Assembly: GCF_001019615.1 (NCBI RefSeq)
Contig: NZ_JNBQ01000010.1
Coordinates: forward strand, 1 to 64,000
Direction: 5' to 3'
Source: Cellulosimicrobium funkei
GTDB lineage: Bacteria > Actinomycetota > Actinomycetes > Actinomycetales > Cellulomonadaceae
Length of the DNA stretch: 64,000 nt
The notes under the pieces are model-generated. The model was not told the origin of the DNA. It saw only the letters and a list, made by a program, of their open reading frames with translations, and searched no databases. The position numbers were made by a program, and so were the translations under genes. Below are positions 1 to 8,786 of the stretch, one piece after another (positions within the stretch are counted from its first letter, which is position 1; every line of letters starts with the position of its first letter).

Positions 1-40
1 GCCCCGTCGCGGCGGGGAGCCGCCCGCCGCCCCCCGTCAC
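1..40 (-). CDS. possible N-terminus of the gene after scpB (cut by window edge)
   Basis: A GTG at position 40 on the minus strand opens a frame that stays open to the window edge, 25 bp after the scpB stop. In many actinobacteria the gene after scpB is the pseudouridine synthase rluB, so this could be its start. Only about 13 codons are visible and none is diagnostic. An AAGGA-like ribosome site lies rather far upstream. This is a guess from position, not recognition. Confidence 0.25.
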   Translation of the reverse strand, partial: MTGGGGRLPAATG

Positions 41-65
41 CGGGCTGGCCGTCCGTCCTTCGAGC

Positions 66-842
66 TCATGCGTGTCCTTCGTCCGTCGTGTCCTGCGTGG
101 CGTCGTCCGCCACGTCGTGCGGCGTCGGGGCCGACGCCGGTGCGTCGTCCCCGTCGTCAGCCGCGCCGTCGGAGAGGTCCGTCCCGGGCGCGACGGCGGC
201 GGCCCGCGCGGGTCCGCGCAGGTCGGCGAGCCCGTCCAGGCCCTCGAGGTCGTCCATGTCCGGCAGGTGCGGCGCGAGCGGGGGCAGCTCGTCGAGCGAC
301 GTGAAGCCCATGCGCTCGAGGAAGTAGCCCGTGGTGCCGAACAGGCCGGCGCCGGTGTGCGGGTCCTGACCGACCTCGGCCACGAGCCCGCGCGCCACGA
401 GAGTGCGCACCACGCCGTCCACGTTGACCCCTCGCACCGCCGACACCTGGCCGCGGCTGACCGGTTGACGGTACGCGATCACGGCCAGAGTCTCCAACGC
501 CGCCTGCGTGAGCCGCGCCGTCTGGCCGCCCTGCACGAACCGTCCCACGACCTCGGCGTGCGCCGGTGCCGAGTAGACGCGCCAGCCGCCGCCCGCCTCG
601 CGCAGCTCGAACCCGCGGGGTCGCCCGCCGTCGTCGCCGCGGTACTCGGCGGCGAGGTCGTGCAGCGTGCTCAGCACGTCGTCGACCGGGACCGCGAGCG
701 CCGTCGCGAGCTCGAGGACGGGGATCGGCTCGTCGGCGACCATGAGCACGGCCTCGAGCGCCGCCGGCAGCCCGCCGGGAAGGTCGTGCACGGCCGGCGC
801 GAGGACCTCGTCGAGGGCGGGGGCGCCGTCGGGCTGCGTCAC
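66..842 (-). CDS. scpB: ScpB, condensin-associated winged-helix protein
   Basis: Segregation and condensation protein B is the kite subunit that, with ScpA, closes the SMC ring for chromosome compaction and segregation. The 258-aa product has the typical tandem winged-helix core: LPAALEAVLMVADEPI near residue 20, then QAALETLAVIAYRQPVSRGQ and the GLVAEVGQDPHTGAG stretch. An acidic Asp/Ala-rich tail follows the core, as is common in actinobacteria. The GTG start at 842 overlaps the scpA stop (GTGA), implying translational coupling. A longer upstream frame exists but lies inside scpA, so I chose the overlap start. Confidence 0.93.
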   Translation of the reverse strand: MTQPDGAPALDEVLAPAVHDLPGGLPAALEAVLMVADEPIPVLELATALAVPVDDVLSTLHDLAAEYRGDDGGRPRGFELREAGGGWRVYSAPAHAEVVGRFVQGGQTARLTQAALETLAVIAYRQPVSRGQVSAVRGVNVDGVVRTLVARGLVAEVGQDPHTGAGLFGTTGYFLERMGFTSLDELPPLAPHLPDMDDLEGLDGLADLRGPARAAAVAPGTDLSDGAADDGDDAPASAPTPHDVADDATQDTTDEGHA

Positions 843-1774
843 GCGGGGACCTCCTGGGTGATGGGTTCGGGGGCGTCGACGGGCGCGACGTCGCCCTCGT
901 CGAACTCGCTGCCGACGTCGGCCAGCGCCGGCTCGGGCGCGTCGTCGCCCGACCACCGCACGGTGAGCTCGCCGAGCGGCGTCACCTGGTCGAACGCGAC
1001 GAGTGCCTGGCGGAAGAGCTCGAGCAGGGCGAGGAACCGGGCGACGACCACGGCGGTCTCCCCCGCGTCCGCGACGAGGGCGCGGAACGTCGTCGTGCCG
1101 TGGCTGCGGACGCGGTCGACGACGATGCCCGCCTGCTCGCGCACGCTCACCGCGGGAGCGTGCAGGTGGTCGAGCGAGACGCCGGGCGGAGGCGCCTTGG
1201 GCGCGAGCGCCCGGGCCGCGAGCGCGGCGAGCTGGTCGGGCCCCATGGTCCACACGAGCTCGGGCAGCAGCGCGGCGAGGTGAGGCTCGAGCTGCACGAC
1301 GCGCGGGAAGCGGCGGCCCGCGCTCTCGAACCGCTCCGCGAGGACGCCCGACACGTCCTTGTACGCGCGGTACTGCAGGAGGCGCGCGAACAGCAGGTCG
1401 CGCGCCTCGAGCAGCGCGAGGTCCTCGTCGTCCTCGACGCTGCCCGTGGGCAGCAGCCGCGCGGCCTTGAGGTCGAGCAGCGTCGCGGCGACGACGAGGA
1501 ACTCGCTCGCGGTCCCGAGGTCCCACCCGGGGTGGTCCTCCCCCGCGGCGCGCGCGGCGGCGGCCGCACGCTCGGCGTCGCGGATGTAGGCGATGAAGTC
1601 GTCCGTCACGCGCGCGAGCGCGACCTCGGTGATGTCGAGCTTGTGCTTGGTGATGAGGGACAGCAGCAGGTCGAACGGGCCGCTGAAGTTGTCGAGGCGG
1701 ACCTCGAAGCCGCTCCGTGCCGGCGAGGTCGAGCCGGGCGGTGACTCGGTCGGCGCGTCAGGCGGCGTCGCCAC
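839..1774 (-). CDS. scpA: ScpA, condensin kleisin subunit
   Basis: ScpA is the kleisin that bridges SMC heads and binds ScpB. The 311-aa protein shows the family opening FEVRLDNFSGPFDLLLSLI near residue 22, then KHKLDITEVALARVTDDFI and a C-terminal winged helix with the LLELFRQ and PLGELTVRW pattern. The start is GTG at 1774, 17 bp inside the end of parA. A 4-bp overlap leads into scpB, so parA, scpA and scpB are almost certainly one translationally coupled unit. Confidence 0.93.
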   Translation of the reverse strand: MATPPDAPTESPPGSTSPARSGFEVRLDNFSGPFDLLLSLITKHKLDITEVALARVTDDFIAYIRDAERAAAAARAAGEDHPGWDLGTASEFLVVAATLLDLKAARLLPTGSVEDDEDLALLEARDLLFARLLQYRAYKDVSGVLAERFESAGRRFPRVVQLEPHLAALLPELVWTMGPDQLAALAARALAPKAPPPGVSLDHLHAPAVSVREQAGIVVDRVRSHGTTTFRALVADAGETAVVVARFLALLELFRQALVAFDQVTPLGELTVRWSGDDAPEPALADVGSEFDEGDVAPVDAPEPITQEVPA

Positions 1775-2765
1775 GGGCGACCAGCTCCCGGGCGAGCTGC
1801 CGGTAGGCGACGGCGCCGGGGTGCGTCGGCGCGTAGACGGTGATGGGCTCGGCCGCGACGGACGCGTCGGGGAACTTCACGGTGCGCCCGATGACGGTCT
1901 GGAGCAGCTTGTCGCCGAACGCCTCGTGCACGCGCGCGACGACCTCGCGCGAGTGCAGCGTGCGCGAGTCGAACATCGTGGCGAGGATGCCGTCGATCTC
2001 GAGGCGCGGGTTGAGCCGGTCGCGCACCTTCTCGATCGTCTCGACGAGCAGCGCCACGCCGCGCAGCGCGAAGAACTCGCACTCGAGCGGGATGAGCACG
2101 CCGTGCGCGGCGGTGAGCGCGTTGACGGTGAGCAGGCCGAGCGAGGGCTGGCAGTCCACCAGGATGACGTCGTAGTCGTCGACGACGGGCCGCAGCACGC
2201 GCGACAGGACGGACTCGCGTGCCACCTCGCCGACGAGCTGGACCTCGGCGGCCGACAGGTCGATGTTGGCGGGCAGGAGGTCGAGGTTCTCGACCTCCGT
2301 CGGGACGAGCACGTCGTGGATGTCCGCGCCCCGCTCCATGAGCAGGTTGTAGACCGTGCGGTCGAGCTCGTGCGGGTTGACGCCGAGGCCGACGGACGCG
2401 GCGCCCTGCGGGTCGAAGTCGACGAGCAGGACCTTGCGGCCGTACTCGGCGAGCGTCGCTCCGAGGTTGATGGTGGTCGTCGTCTTGCCGACGCCGCCCT
2501 TCTGGTTGCACATCGCGATGATGCGCCCAGGACCGTGCGACGCGAGCGGCGCGGGGACCGGGAACTCCGGCAGGGGACGGCCGACCACGTCGGTGGGCGC
2601 CTCGGTCGTCTCGCGGCTCGCGCCGTTCGTGGCGTGGTCGACGACAGGTGCGACGTCGCGCTCGGAGGAGGTCACGGGGGCGGCCGGACGGACGGCGTCG
2701 CCGTGCGAGCTCTGCGCGCCGCGCGTCTCGGGCTGGGTCTCGGCCTGGCTGCTCACGCTCGCCAC
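1758..2765 (-). CDS. ParA/Soj-family ATPase of the xerD-scpAB cluster
   Basis: This 335-aa deviant-Walker ATPase of the ParA/MinD superfamily has its P-loop KGGVGKTTTTINL near residue 89, the LLVDFDPQG motif, and DVILVDCQPSLG as Walker B. The first 75 residues are a low-complexity extension. There is no parB next door. The gene sits between xerD and scpA, the usual place of this second ParA paralogue in actinobacteria, so a role with condensin or segregation is likely but unproven. GTG codons at 2765 and 2756 are both possible starts; the longer is given. Confidence 0.88.
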   Translation of the reverse strand: MASVSSQAETQPETRGAQSSHGDAVRPAAPVTSSERDVAPVVDHATNGASRETTEAPTDVVGRPLPEFPVPAPLASHGPGRIIAMCNQKGGVGKTTTTINLGATLAEYGRKVLLVDFDPQGAASVGLGVNPHELDRTVYNLLMERGADIHDVLVPTEVENLDLLPANIDLSAAEVQLVGEVARESVLSRVLRPVVDDYDVILVDCQPSLGLLTVNALTAAHGVLIPLECEFFALRGVALLVETIEKVRDRLNPRLEIDGILATMFDSRTLHSREVVARVHEAFGDKLLQTVIGRTVKFPDASVAAEPITVYAPTHPGAVAYRQLARELVARGDAA

Positions 2766-2845
2766 GGTATCGCAGGACCTCGCCCCCGCTCGTGCGCACG
2801 CGCCCGCGCGCCGCGTTCCCGCCCGTCGCTCCGGGAACGGCTCCG

Positions 2846-3799
2846 TCAGCCCAGCGCGCGGGGGTGGGCGGCGGCGTACACCTCGCGCAGCGTGTCCGGG
2901 GTCACGAGCGTGTAGATCTGTGTCGTCGTGACGGACGCGTGCCCCAGGAGCTCCTGGACGACGCGCACGTCGGCGCCGCCCGCGAGCAGGTGGGTCGCGA
3001 ACGAGTGCCGCAGCGTGTGCGGCGAGATCCGCTCGGGATGGTCGATGCCGGCGCGCTCCGCGGCGGTGCGCAGCACGGCCCAGGCGCTCTGCCGCGACAG
3101 CCGCGCGCCCCGCGTGTTGAGGAAGACGGCCGGCGTGCCGCGCCCGTGCGCGGCGAGCGCCGCGCGGCCCCGCACCAGGTAGGCGTCAAGCGCGCGCCGT
3201 GCGAACGACCCGACGGGCACCACGCGTTCCTTGCCGCCCTTGCCGAGCAGGCGGACGGCGCCGGTACCGAGGTCGAGGTCGTCGACGTCGAGGCTCACGG
3301 CCTCGGTGATGCGCGCGCCGGTCGAGTAGACGAGCTCGAGCAGCGCCCGGTCGCGCAGGGGGGCGGCGCCGTCGCCGACGCCCGCCGCCTCGAGGATGCG
3401 CGCGACCTCGTCGGTCGAGATCGCCTTGGGCAGCCGCTTGCCCTGGGCGGGCGGGCGGACGTCGGCGGACGCGTCGGCGTCGGCCAGGCCCTCCGCGGCG
3501 CAGAAGCGGTGCCAGCCGCGCACGGCGGCCACGGACCGGGCGGTGGACGACGGCGAGAGGCTCGCCCCGCCGTCGGCCCCGGTCCGCAGCGCGGTGACGT
3601 ACGCCGCGACGTCGTCCGCCTCGACCTCGCGCACGGCGTGGTTGCCGCGCGCGGCGAGGAACGCGACGTAGCGCGCGAGGTCGCGCCGGTAGGCGGCGAC
3701 GGTGTTCGCGGACAGGCCGCGCTCGACGGCGAGGTGCGCGAGGTACTCGCGCGCGGCGCGGTCCAGCGCGTCGGGCACGTGCGCCTCGCCGGCCCCCAT
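2846..3799 (-). CDS. xerD: XerD-type tyrosine recombinase
   Basis: This site-specific recombinase resolves chromosome dimers at dif. The 317-aa protein has an N-terminal SAM-like DNA-binding domain (about residues 10-100) and a C-terminal catalytic domain carrying the full set: Arg in STGARITE, Lys in GKGGKER, His/Arg in [11 protein letters not shown], His in LLGHAS, and the nucleophilic Tyr in TTQIYT. It starts 30 bp after ctaB behind a GGGAGG ribosome site and lies 80 bp before parA. Context and full length argue for housekeeping XerD rather than a phage integrase. Confidence 0.94.
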   Translation of the reverse strand: MGAGEAHVPDALDRAAREYLAHLAVERGLSANTVAAYRRDLARYVAFLAARGNHAVREVEADDVAAYVTALRTGADGGASLSPSSTARSVAAVRGWHRFCAAEGLADADASADVRPPAQGKRLPKAISTDEVARILEAAGVGDGAAPLRDRALLELVYSTGARITEAVSLDVDDLDLGTGAVRLLGKGGKERVVPVGSFARRALDAYLVRGRAALAAHGRGTPAVFLNTRGARLSRQSAWAVLRTAAERAGIDHPERISPHTLRHSFATHLLAGGADVRVVQELLGHASVTTTQIYTLVTPDTLREVYAAAHPRALG

Positions 3800-3829
3800 C
3801 GCCCTACCGCCCTCCCGGCACGGCCGGGC

Positions 3830-4924
3830 TCACAGCGGGAGGAAGACGTCGACCGCCACCGCGACGAAGAGCAGGGTGAGGTACGTGATCGAGGCGTGGA
3901 AGACCTTCATCTCCCCGACCTTGCCGCCCTTGCCGTCCGCCTTGTCGCGGGCGCGGCGCAGCATGGTCACGCACGAGGACAGGAACCAGACCCCGAGCAC
4001 GGTGGCGACGACGCCGTAGACCCAGGTCATGCCGGCGAGCGGCCACAGCGCGAGCGACGAGGCGACCATCGCGACGCCGTAGACGATCATCTCGCGCGCG
4101 ACCCTGCGGTCGTCCGCGACGACCGGGAGCATCGGCACGCCGGCGTTGGCGTAGTCGCGCTTGAACTTCATGGACAGCGGCCAGTAGTGCGGCGGCGTCC
4201 AGAAGAAGATGACGAGGAACAGCGCGAGAGCGGCCCAGCTCAGCGAGCCCGTCACGGCGGACCAGCCGATGAGCACCGGCATGCAGCCCGCGATGCCGCC
4301 CCAGACGATGTTCTGCGGCGTGCGGCGCTTGAGGATCATCGTGTAGCCGACGACGTAGATCGCGATCGCGGCGAACGTCAACCAGGCCGAGACCACGTTG
4401 ACCAGGAGCGCGAACCACACGAGCGACACGACACCGAGGACGGTCGCGAACACGAGCGCGGCCCGCGGCGTCACCTCGCCCGTGACGAGCGGGCGCCGCT
4501 TGGTGCGGTTCATGACCTCGTCGATGTCGCGGTCGAGGTAGCAGTTGTAGACGTTGGCCGACGCGGCCGCGAGCGTGCCGCCCACGAGCGTCGCCAGGAT
4601 CAGCCCGATGCCCGGCAGCCCGCCCTGGGCCAGGATCATCGTCGGCACCGTGGTCACGAGGAGGAGCTCGATGATGCGCGGCTTGGTCAGCGCGACGTAG
4701 GCGCCGACGCGCTCGCGCAGGGCGAGGGTGGCGCGGGCCGCCTCGGCCGTCGGCGCGACGGGGGTCGCGGGGCTCGTCGGCGAGGACGGCTGCTGGGTCG
4801 ACGCGGCGCCAGACGGGCTTCCGGTCCCGTCGATCGGTGCCTGGCTCGTGGTGTGCACGCGCTTCGGTGTTCCGTTCTGAGGTGGGGGGCGAGCTGGGAC
4901 GGACCGCCGGTCGTCCTCGCTCAT
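3830..4924 (-). CDS. ctaB: protoheme IX farnesyltransferase (heme O synthase)
   Basis: CtaB transfers a farnesyl group to heme B, the first step toward heme O/A for aa3-type terminal oxidases. The 364-aa membrane protein carries the UbiA motif [19 protein letters not shown] with paired Asp residues, a second Asp motif around [12 protein letters not shown], and about nine hydrophobic segments. The first 75 residues are a disordered Ser/Thr/Pro-rich extension. I start at ATG 4924 (MSEDD); the frame is open further upstream but without family similarity. It is divergent from tkt, a common actinobacterial arrangement, and leads into xerD. Confidence 0.94.
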   Translation of the reverse strand: MSEDDRRSVPARPPPQNGTPKRVHTTSQAPIDGTGSPSGAASTQQPSSPTSPATPVAPTAEAARATLALRERVGAYVALTKPRIIELLLVTTVPTMILAQGGLPGIGLILATLVGGTLAAASANVYNCYLDRDIDEVMNRTKRRPLVTGEVTPRAALVFATVLGVVSLVWFALLVNVVSAWLTFAAIAIYVVGYTMILKRRTPQNIVWGGIAGCMPVLIGWSAVTGSLSWAALALFLVIFFWTPPHYWPLSMKFKRDYANAGVPMLPVVADDRRVAREMIVYGVAMVASSLALWPLAGMTWVYGVVATVLGVWFLSSCVTMLRRARDKADGKGGKVGEMKVFHASITYLTLLFVAVAVDVFLPL

Positions 4925-5031
4925 CGTACGTCCCCGCCTGCGCCGGGGCCGACCGGACGGGCCGGGCGATTGTGTGACATCCGACCGAAATCCAGCACGT
5001 GGGCACCGCCCGGGCACGAACGGCGTCCGCG

Positions 5032-5039
5032 TATAGGCT
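5032..5039 (+). promoter_or_regulatory. possible -10 element for tkt in the ctaB/tkt divergent region
   Basis: The 287-bp gap between ctaB and tkt (4925-5211) holds TATAGGCT, whose TAGGCT part fits the actinobacterial TAnnnT -10. No convincing -35 is seen. The same octamer occurs on the minus strand upstream of gap. If used, the tkt leader would be about 170 nt. I see no gene in the gap. Confidence 0.35.
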
Positions 5040-5211
5040 GGGTCTGCAACCGTCCCGCGTCGGACCGCCCGTCAGGACCTGTGGCCCGCGGACGACGTGA
5101 CCGGCACCGGGCCGCCCCGCCCCCTGAGGCGTGAGGCCGGGAAATGTTCAACGGTTGTTTCGAGTTGTCGCGAGGATCCGGGGCGCGCGCTCCGGACGGG
5201 AATGAGGTTCG

Positions 5212-7374
5212 GTGAACGCGTTGTCCCCTGCTCACACGCCCCTGGACTGGACGGACCTGGACGACCGGGCCGTCAAGACGATCAAGGCGCTCGCCGCCGA
5301 CGCGGTGGAGAAGGTGGGCAACGGCCACCCCGGCACCGCGATCTCGCTGGCCCCGGCCGCCTACCTCCTGTTCCAGAAGGTCATGCGCCACGACCCGTCG
5401 GACGACCACTGGGTCGGCCGCGACCGGTTCGTGCTCTCGGCGGGCCACTCGTCGCTCACGATCTACCTCCAGCTCTTCCTCGCCGGGTACGGCCTGGAGA
5501 TGGCGGACATCGAGGCTCTGCGCACGTGGGGCTCCAAGACCCCCGGCCACCCGGAGTACAAGCACACCCGCGGCGTCGAGATCACGACCGGCCCGCTCGG
5601 CCAGGGCCTCGCGTCCTCCGTCGGCATGGCGTTCGCGGCCCGCCGCGAGCGCGGCCTGCTGGACCCGTCGACCGCCCCGGGCGAGTCGCCGTTCGACCAC
5701 CACGTCTACGTCATCGCGTCCGACGGCGACCTGCAGGAGGGCGTGACGAGCGAGGCCTCCTCGCTCGCCGGCCACCAGCAGCTCGGCAACCTCGTCGTCA
5801 TCTGGGACGACAACAAGATCTCCATCGAGGACGACACGGACATCGCGTTCACCGAGGACGTCCTCGCGCGCTACGCGGCGTACGGCTGGCACACCCAGCG
5901 CGTCGACTGGACCAACGGGGGCACAGGCTACGACGAGGACGTCGACGCGCTGCACGCCGCGATCGAGGCCGCCAAGGCCGAGACCGGCAAGCCGTCGATC
6001 ATCGCGCTGCGCACGATCATCGGCTACCCGTCGCCGACCAAGCAGAACACCGGCGGCATCCACGGCTCGGCCATGGGCGCCGACGAGATCAGGGGCCTGA
6101 AGATCGAGCTCGGCCTCGACCCTGAGGCGAGCTTCGCGATCGACGACGAGGTGCTCGCGTACACGCGTGCCGTCGGCGAGCGCCAGGGCGACGCGCGCGC
6201 GGCCTGGGACACGGCCTTCGCGGCGTGGAAGACCGCGAACCCGTCCGGCGCCGAGCTCCTCGGCCGCCTGGAGAACCGCGAGCTCCCGGCGGGCTGGGAG
6301 GACGCGCTGCCGACGTTCGAGGCGGGCAAGGCCGTCGCGACGCGCTCCGCGTCGGGCAAGGTCCTCACCGCGCTCAAGGACGTGCTCCCCGAGCTCTGGG
6401 GCGGCTCCGCCGACCTCGCCGGCTCGAACAACACGACCATGGACGGCGAGCCGTCGTTCGTGCCCGTCGAGCACGCGACCAAGAAGTTCCCGGGCCACGA
6501 GTACGGCCGCACGCTGCACTTCGGCATCCGCGAGCACGCCATGGGCGCGATCCTCAACGGCATCGTCCTGCACGGCGGCACGCGCGCCTACGGCGGCACG
6601 TTCCTCCAGTTCAGCGACTACATGCGCCCCGCGGTGCGCCTCGCCGCGCTCATGGAGATCCCGACGACGTTCGTGTGGACGCACGACTCGATCGGCCTCG
6701 GCGAGGACGGCCCGACGCACCAGCCCGTCGAGCACCTCGCCGCGCTGCGCGCCATCCCGGGCCTCGACGTCGTCCGTCCGGCCGACGCCAACGAGACGTC
6801 GTGGGCGTGGCGCACGATCCTCGAGAACACCGAGCGACCGGCGGGCATCATCCTCACGCGCCAGAACGTCCCGACGTTCCCGCGCGGGACCGAGGGCTAC
6901 GCCGACGCGTCGGGCACCGCCCGCGGCGGCTACGTGCTGCTCGACACCGACGGCACGCCCGACGTCATCCTCATCGGCACCGGCTCCGAGGTGCAGCTCG
7001 CCGTCGAGGCGCGCGAGATCCTCGCGGGCGAGGGCGTGCAGGCGCGCGTCGTGTCGCTGCCGAGCCGTGAGTGGTTCGACGGCCAGGACGACGCCTACCG
7101 CGAGTCGGTCCTGCCGTCCGCCGTCCGTGCGCGCGTGTCCGTCGAGGCGGGCGTGGCGCAGGGCTGGCGCGAGCTCATCGGCGACGCGGGTCGCTCGGTG
7201 AGCCTCGAGCACTACGGCGCGTCGGCCGACTACCAGGTGCTGTACCGCGAGTTCGGCATCACGTCCGAGGCCGTCGCCTCGGCGGCGCGCGAGTCGATCG
7301 CGGCCGCGCGCGGTGGCGACACCCCGGGTGCCGCGCCGACGCCGTCGGAGGGCGGCACTGGCGACCAGCGCTGA
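5212..7374 (+). CDS. tkt: transketolase
   Basis: Transketolase is a thiamine-diphosphate enzyme moving two-carbon units in the non-oxidative pentose phosphate pathway. The 720-aa length is normal. Visible motifs are GNGHPGTAISLAPAAY, the TPP-binding stretch from SDGDLQEG through DDNKISIEDDT, and HFGIREHAMGAI containing the conserved Glu that activates TPP. The GTG start at 5212 has a GAGG ribosome site five bases upstream. It leads the run tkt-tal-zwf-opcA-pgl, though a strong hairpin separates it from tal. Confidence 0.96.
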   Translation: MNALSPAHTPLDWTDLDDRAVKTIKALAADAVEKVGNGHPGTAISLAPAAYLLFQKVMRHDPSDDHWVGRDRFVLSAGHSSLTIYLQLFLAGYGLEMADIEALRTWGSKTPGHPEYKHTRGVEITTGPLGQGLASSVGMAFAARRERGLLDPSTAPGESPFDHHVYVIASDGDLQEGVTSEASSLAGHQQLGNLVVIWDDNKISIEDDTDIAFTEDVLARYAAYGWHTQRVDWTNGGTGYDEDVDALHAAIEAAKAETGKPSIIALRTIIGYPSPTKQNTGGIHGSAMGADEIRGLKIELGLDPEASFAIDDEVLAYTRAVGERQGDARAAWDTAFAAWKTANPSGAELLGRLENRELPAGWEDALPTFEAGKAVATRSASGKVLTALKDVLPELWGGSADLAGSNNTTMDGEPSFVPVEHATKKFPGHEYGRTLHFGIREHAMGAILNGIVLHGGTRAYGGTFLQFSDYMRPAVRLAALMEIPTTFVWTHDSIGLGEDGPTHQPVEHLAALRAIPGLDVVRPADANETSWAWRTILENTERPAGIILTRQNVPTFPRGTEGYADASGTARGGYVLLDTDGTPDVILIGTGSEVQLAVEAREILAGEGVQARVVSLPSREWFDGQDDAYRESVLPSAVRARVSVEAGVAQGWRELIGDAGRSVSLEHYGASADYQVLYREFGITSEAVASAARESIAAARGGDTPGAAPTPSEGGTGDQR

Positions 7375-7385
7375 CCCTTCGTAGA

Positions 7386-7421
7386 TTCCGAGGTGGGGCC
7401 GTGCGCGGCCCCACCTCGGAA
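7386..7421 (+). terminator. hairpin terminator after tkt
   Basis: A perfect 15-bp inverted repeat (arms 7386-7400 and 7407-7421, 6-nt loop) lies 12 bp after the tkt stop. There is no T tract, as is usual in high-GC actinobacteria. It should reduce read-through from tkt into tal. Confidence 0.75.
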
Positions 7422-7498
7422 CTGCCCCGGGAACCGGCCGCCGTGCGCGACCGCCCGGGAGCACGCCCGCAGCGAGAGCACCACCGAGAGGAAGTCCG

Positions 7499-8638
7499 AT
7501 GACGCAGTCCCCCACCGTCCCCGGCCCCATCGAGCAGCTCACGGGAGCGGGCGTGTCCATCTGGCTCGACGACCTCTCGCGAGAACGGCTGCGCACCGGC
7601 AACCTCGCCGACCTCGTCGCCACGCGCGGGGTCGTCGGGGTCACGACGAACCCCACGATCTTCGCGGCCGCGCTCTCGAAGGGTGACGCCTACGACGCCC
7701 AGCTCGCCGAGCTCGCGCCCGCCGGCGTGGACGACGCGGCGGTCGAGGCCGCCGTCGAGCGGATCACGACGGACGACGTGCGCGCCGCCGCCGACCTGCT
7801 GCGTCCCGTGTACGACGCGACCGACGGTGTCGACGGGCGCGTGTCGATCGAGGTGGACCCGCGCCTCGCGCACGACGCCGACAAGACGGTCGTCACGGCC
7901 GAGCGCCTCTGGGCCACCATCGACCGGCCCAACGTCTACATCAAGATCCCCGCGACCGTCGCGGGCCTCGACGCGATCTCCCGCACCCTCGCGCAGGGCA
8001 TCAGCGTCAACGTGACGCTCATCTTCTCGCTCGCGCGCTACCGCGCGGTCATGGAGGCGTTCGCGATCGGGCTCGAGCAGGCGCGCGCGGACGGCATCGA
8101 CCTCGCGCCGGTGGGCTCCGTCGCGTCGTTCTTCGTCTCGCGCGTGGACACCGCGGTGGACGCCGCGCTCGAGAAGGTCGGCACCCCGGAGGCGCTCGAC
8201 CTGCGCGGCCAGGCCGCGATCGCCAACGCGCGCCTCGCGTTCGAGGCCTACGAGGAGTTCCGCCAGACCGACCGGTGGCGCTCGCTCGCCGCGTCCGGCG
8301 CGCACCCGCAGCGCCCGCTCTGGGCGTCGACCGGCGTGAAGAACCCCGAGTACCGCGACACGATGTACGTCGACGAGCTCGTCACCGACGGCATCGTCAA
8401 CACGATGCCCGAGGCGACCCTCCAGGCGTTCGCCGACCACGGCGTCGTCACGGGCGACACGATCACCGGCACGGCCGCCGCCTCCCGCCGCACGCTCGAG
8501 ACGGTCGAGTCCTTCGGCGTCTCGCTCGTCGAGGTCACCGACCGCCTCGAGGAGGAGGGCGTGCGCAAGTTCGAGGACAGCTGGACCGAGCTGCTCGCGA
8601 CGACGCGCGACAACCTGCGCCGCATCGCCTCCTCCTGA
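7499..8638 (+). CDS. tal: transaldolase
   Basis: Transaldolase moves a dihydroxyacetone unit between sugar phosphates in the non-oxidative pentose phosphate pathway. The 379-aa protein is the longer actinobacterial/cyanobacterial form. It shows [13 protein letters not shown] and [12 protein letters not shown] at the N-terminus and the Schiff-base lysine in [11 protein letters not shown]. The ATG at 7499 follows a GAGAGGA ribosome site. It lies between tkt and zwf, as in most actinobacteria. Confidence 0.96.
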   Translation: MTQSPTVPGPIEQLTGAGVSIWLDDLSRERLRTGNLADLVATRGVVGVTTNPTIFAAALSKGDAYDAQLAELAPAGVDDAAVEAAVERITTDDVRAAADLLRPVYDATDGVDGRVSIEVDPRLAHDADKTVVTAERLWATIDRPNVYIKIPATVAGLDAISRTLAQGISVNVTLIFSLARYRAVMEAFAIGLEQARADGIDLAPVGSVASFFVSRVDTAVDAALEKVGTPEALDLRGQAAIANARLAFEAYEEFRQTDRWRSLAASGAHPQRPLWASTGVKNPEYRDTMYVDELVTDGIVNTMPEATLQAFADHGVVTGDTITGTAAASRRTLETVESFGVSLVEVTDRLEEEGVRKFEDSWTELLATTRDNLRRIASS

Positions 8639-8651
8639 TCCCGGCGCGCCT

Positions 8652-8669
8652 GACCGCCGGGCGGCGGTC
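8652..8669 (+). terminator. weak hairpin between tal and zwf
   Basis: A 7-bp stem with a 4-nt loop (arms 8652-8658 and 8663-8669) stands 13 bp after the tal stop. It may be a partial terminator. TATCAT at 8717-8722 could be a -10 for zwf, but no -35 is visible. Confidence 0.35.
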
Positions 8670-8786
8670 GGGCGTCCGACCTGCGGGAACGACGACGCGA
8701 CGACGCGCGCCGCCCGTATCATCCGCAGACGCCTCAGCCTTCTGCAGTCCTCCCGACCCCTCCTCGAAACGAAACGGTGCCACCAG

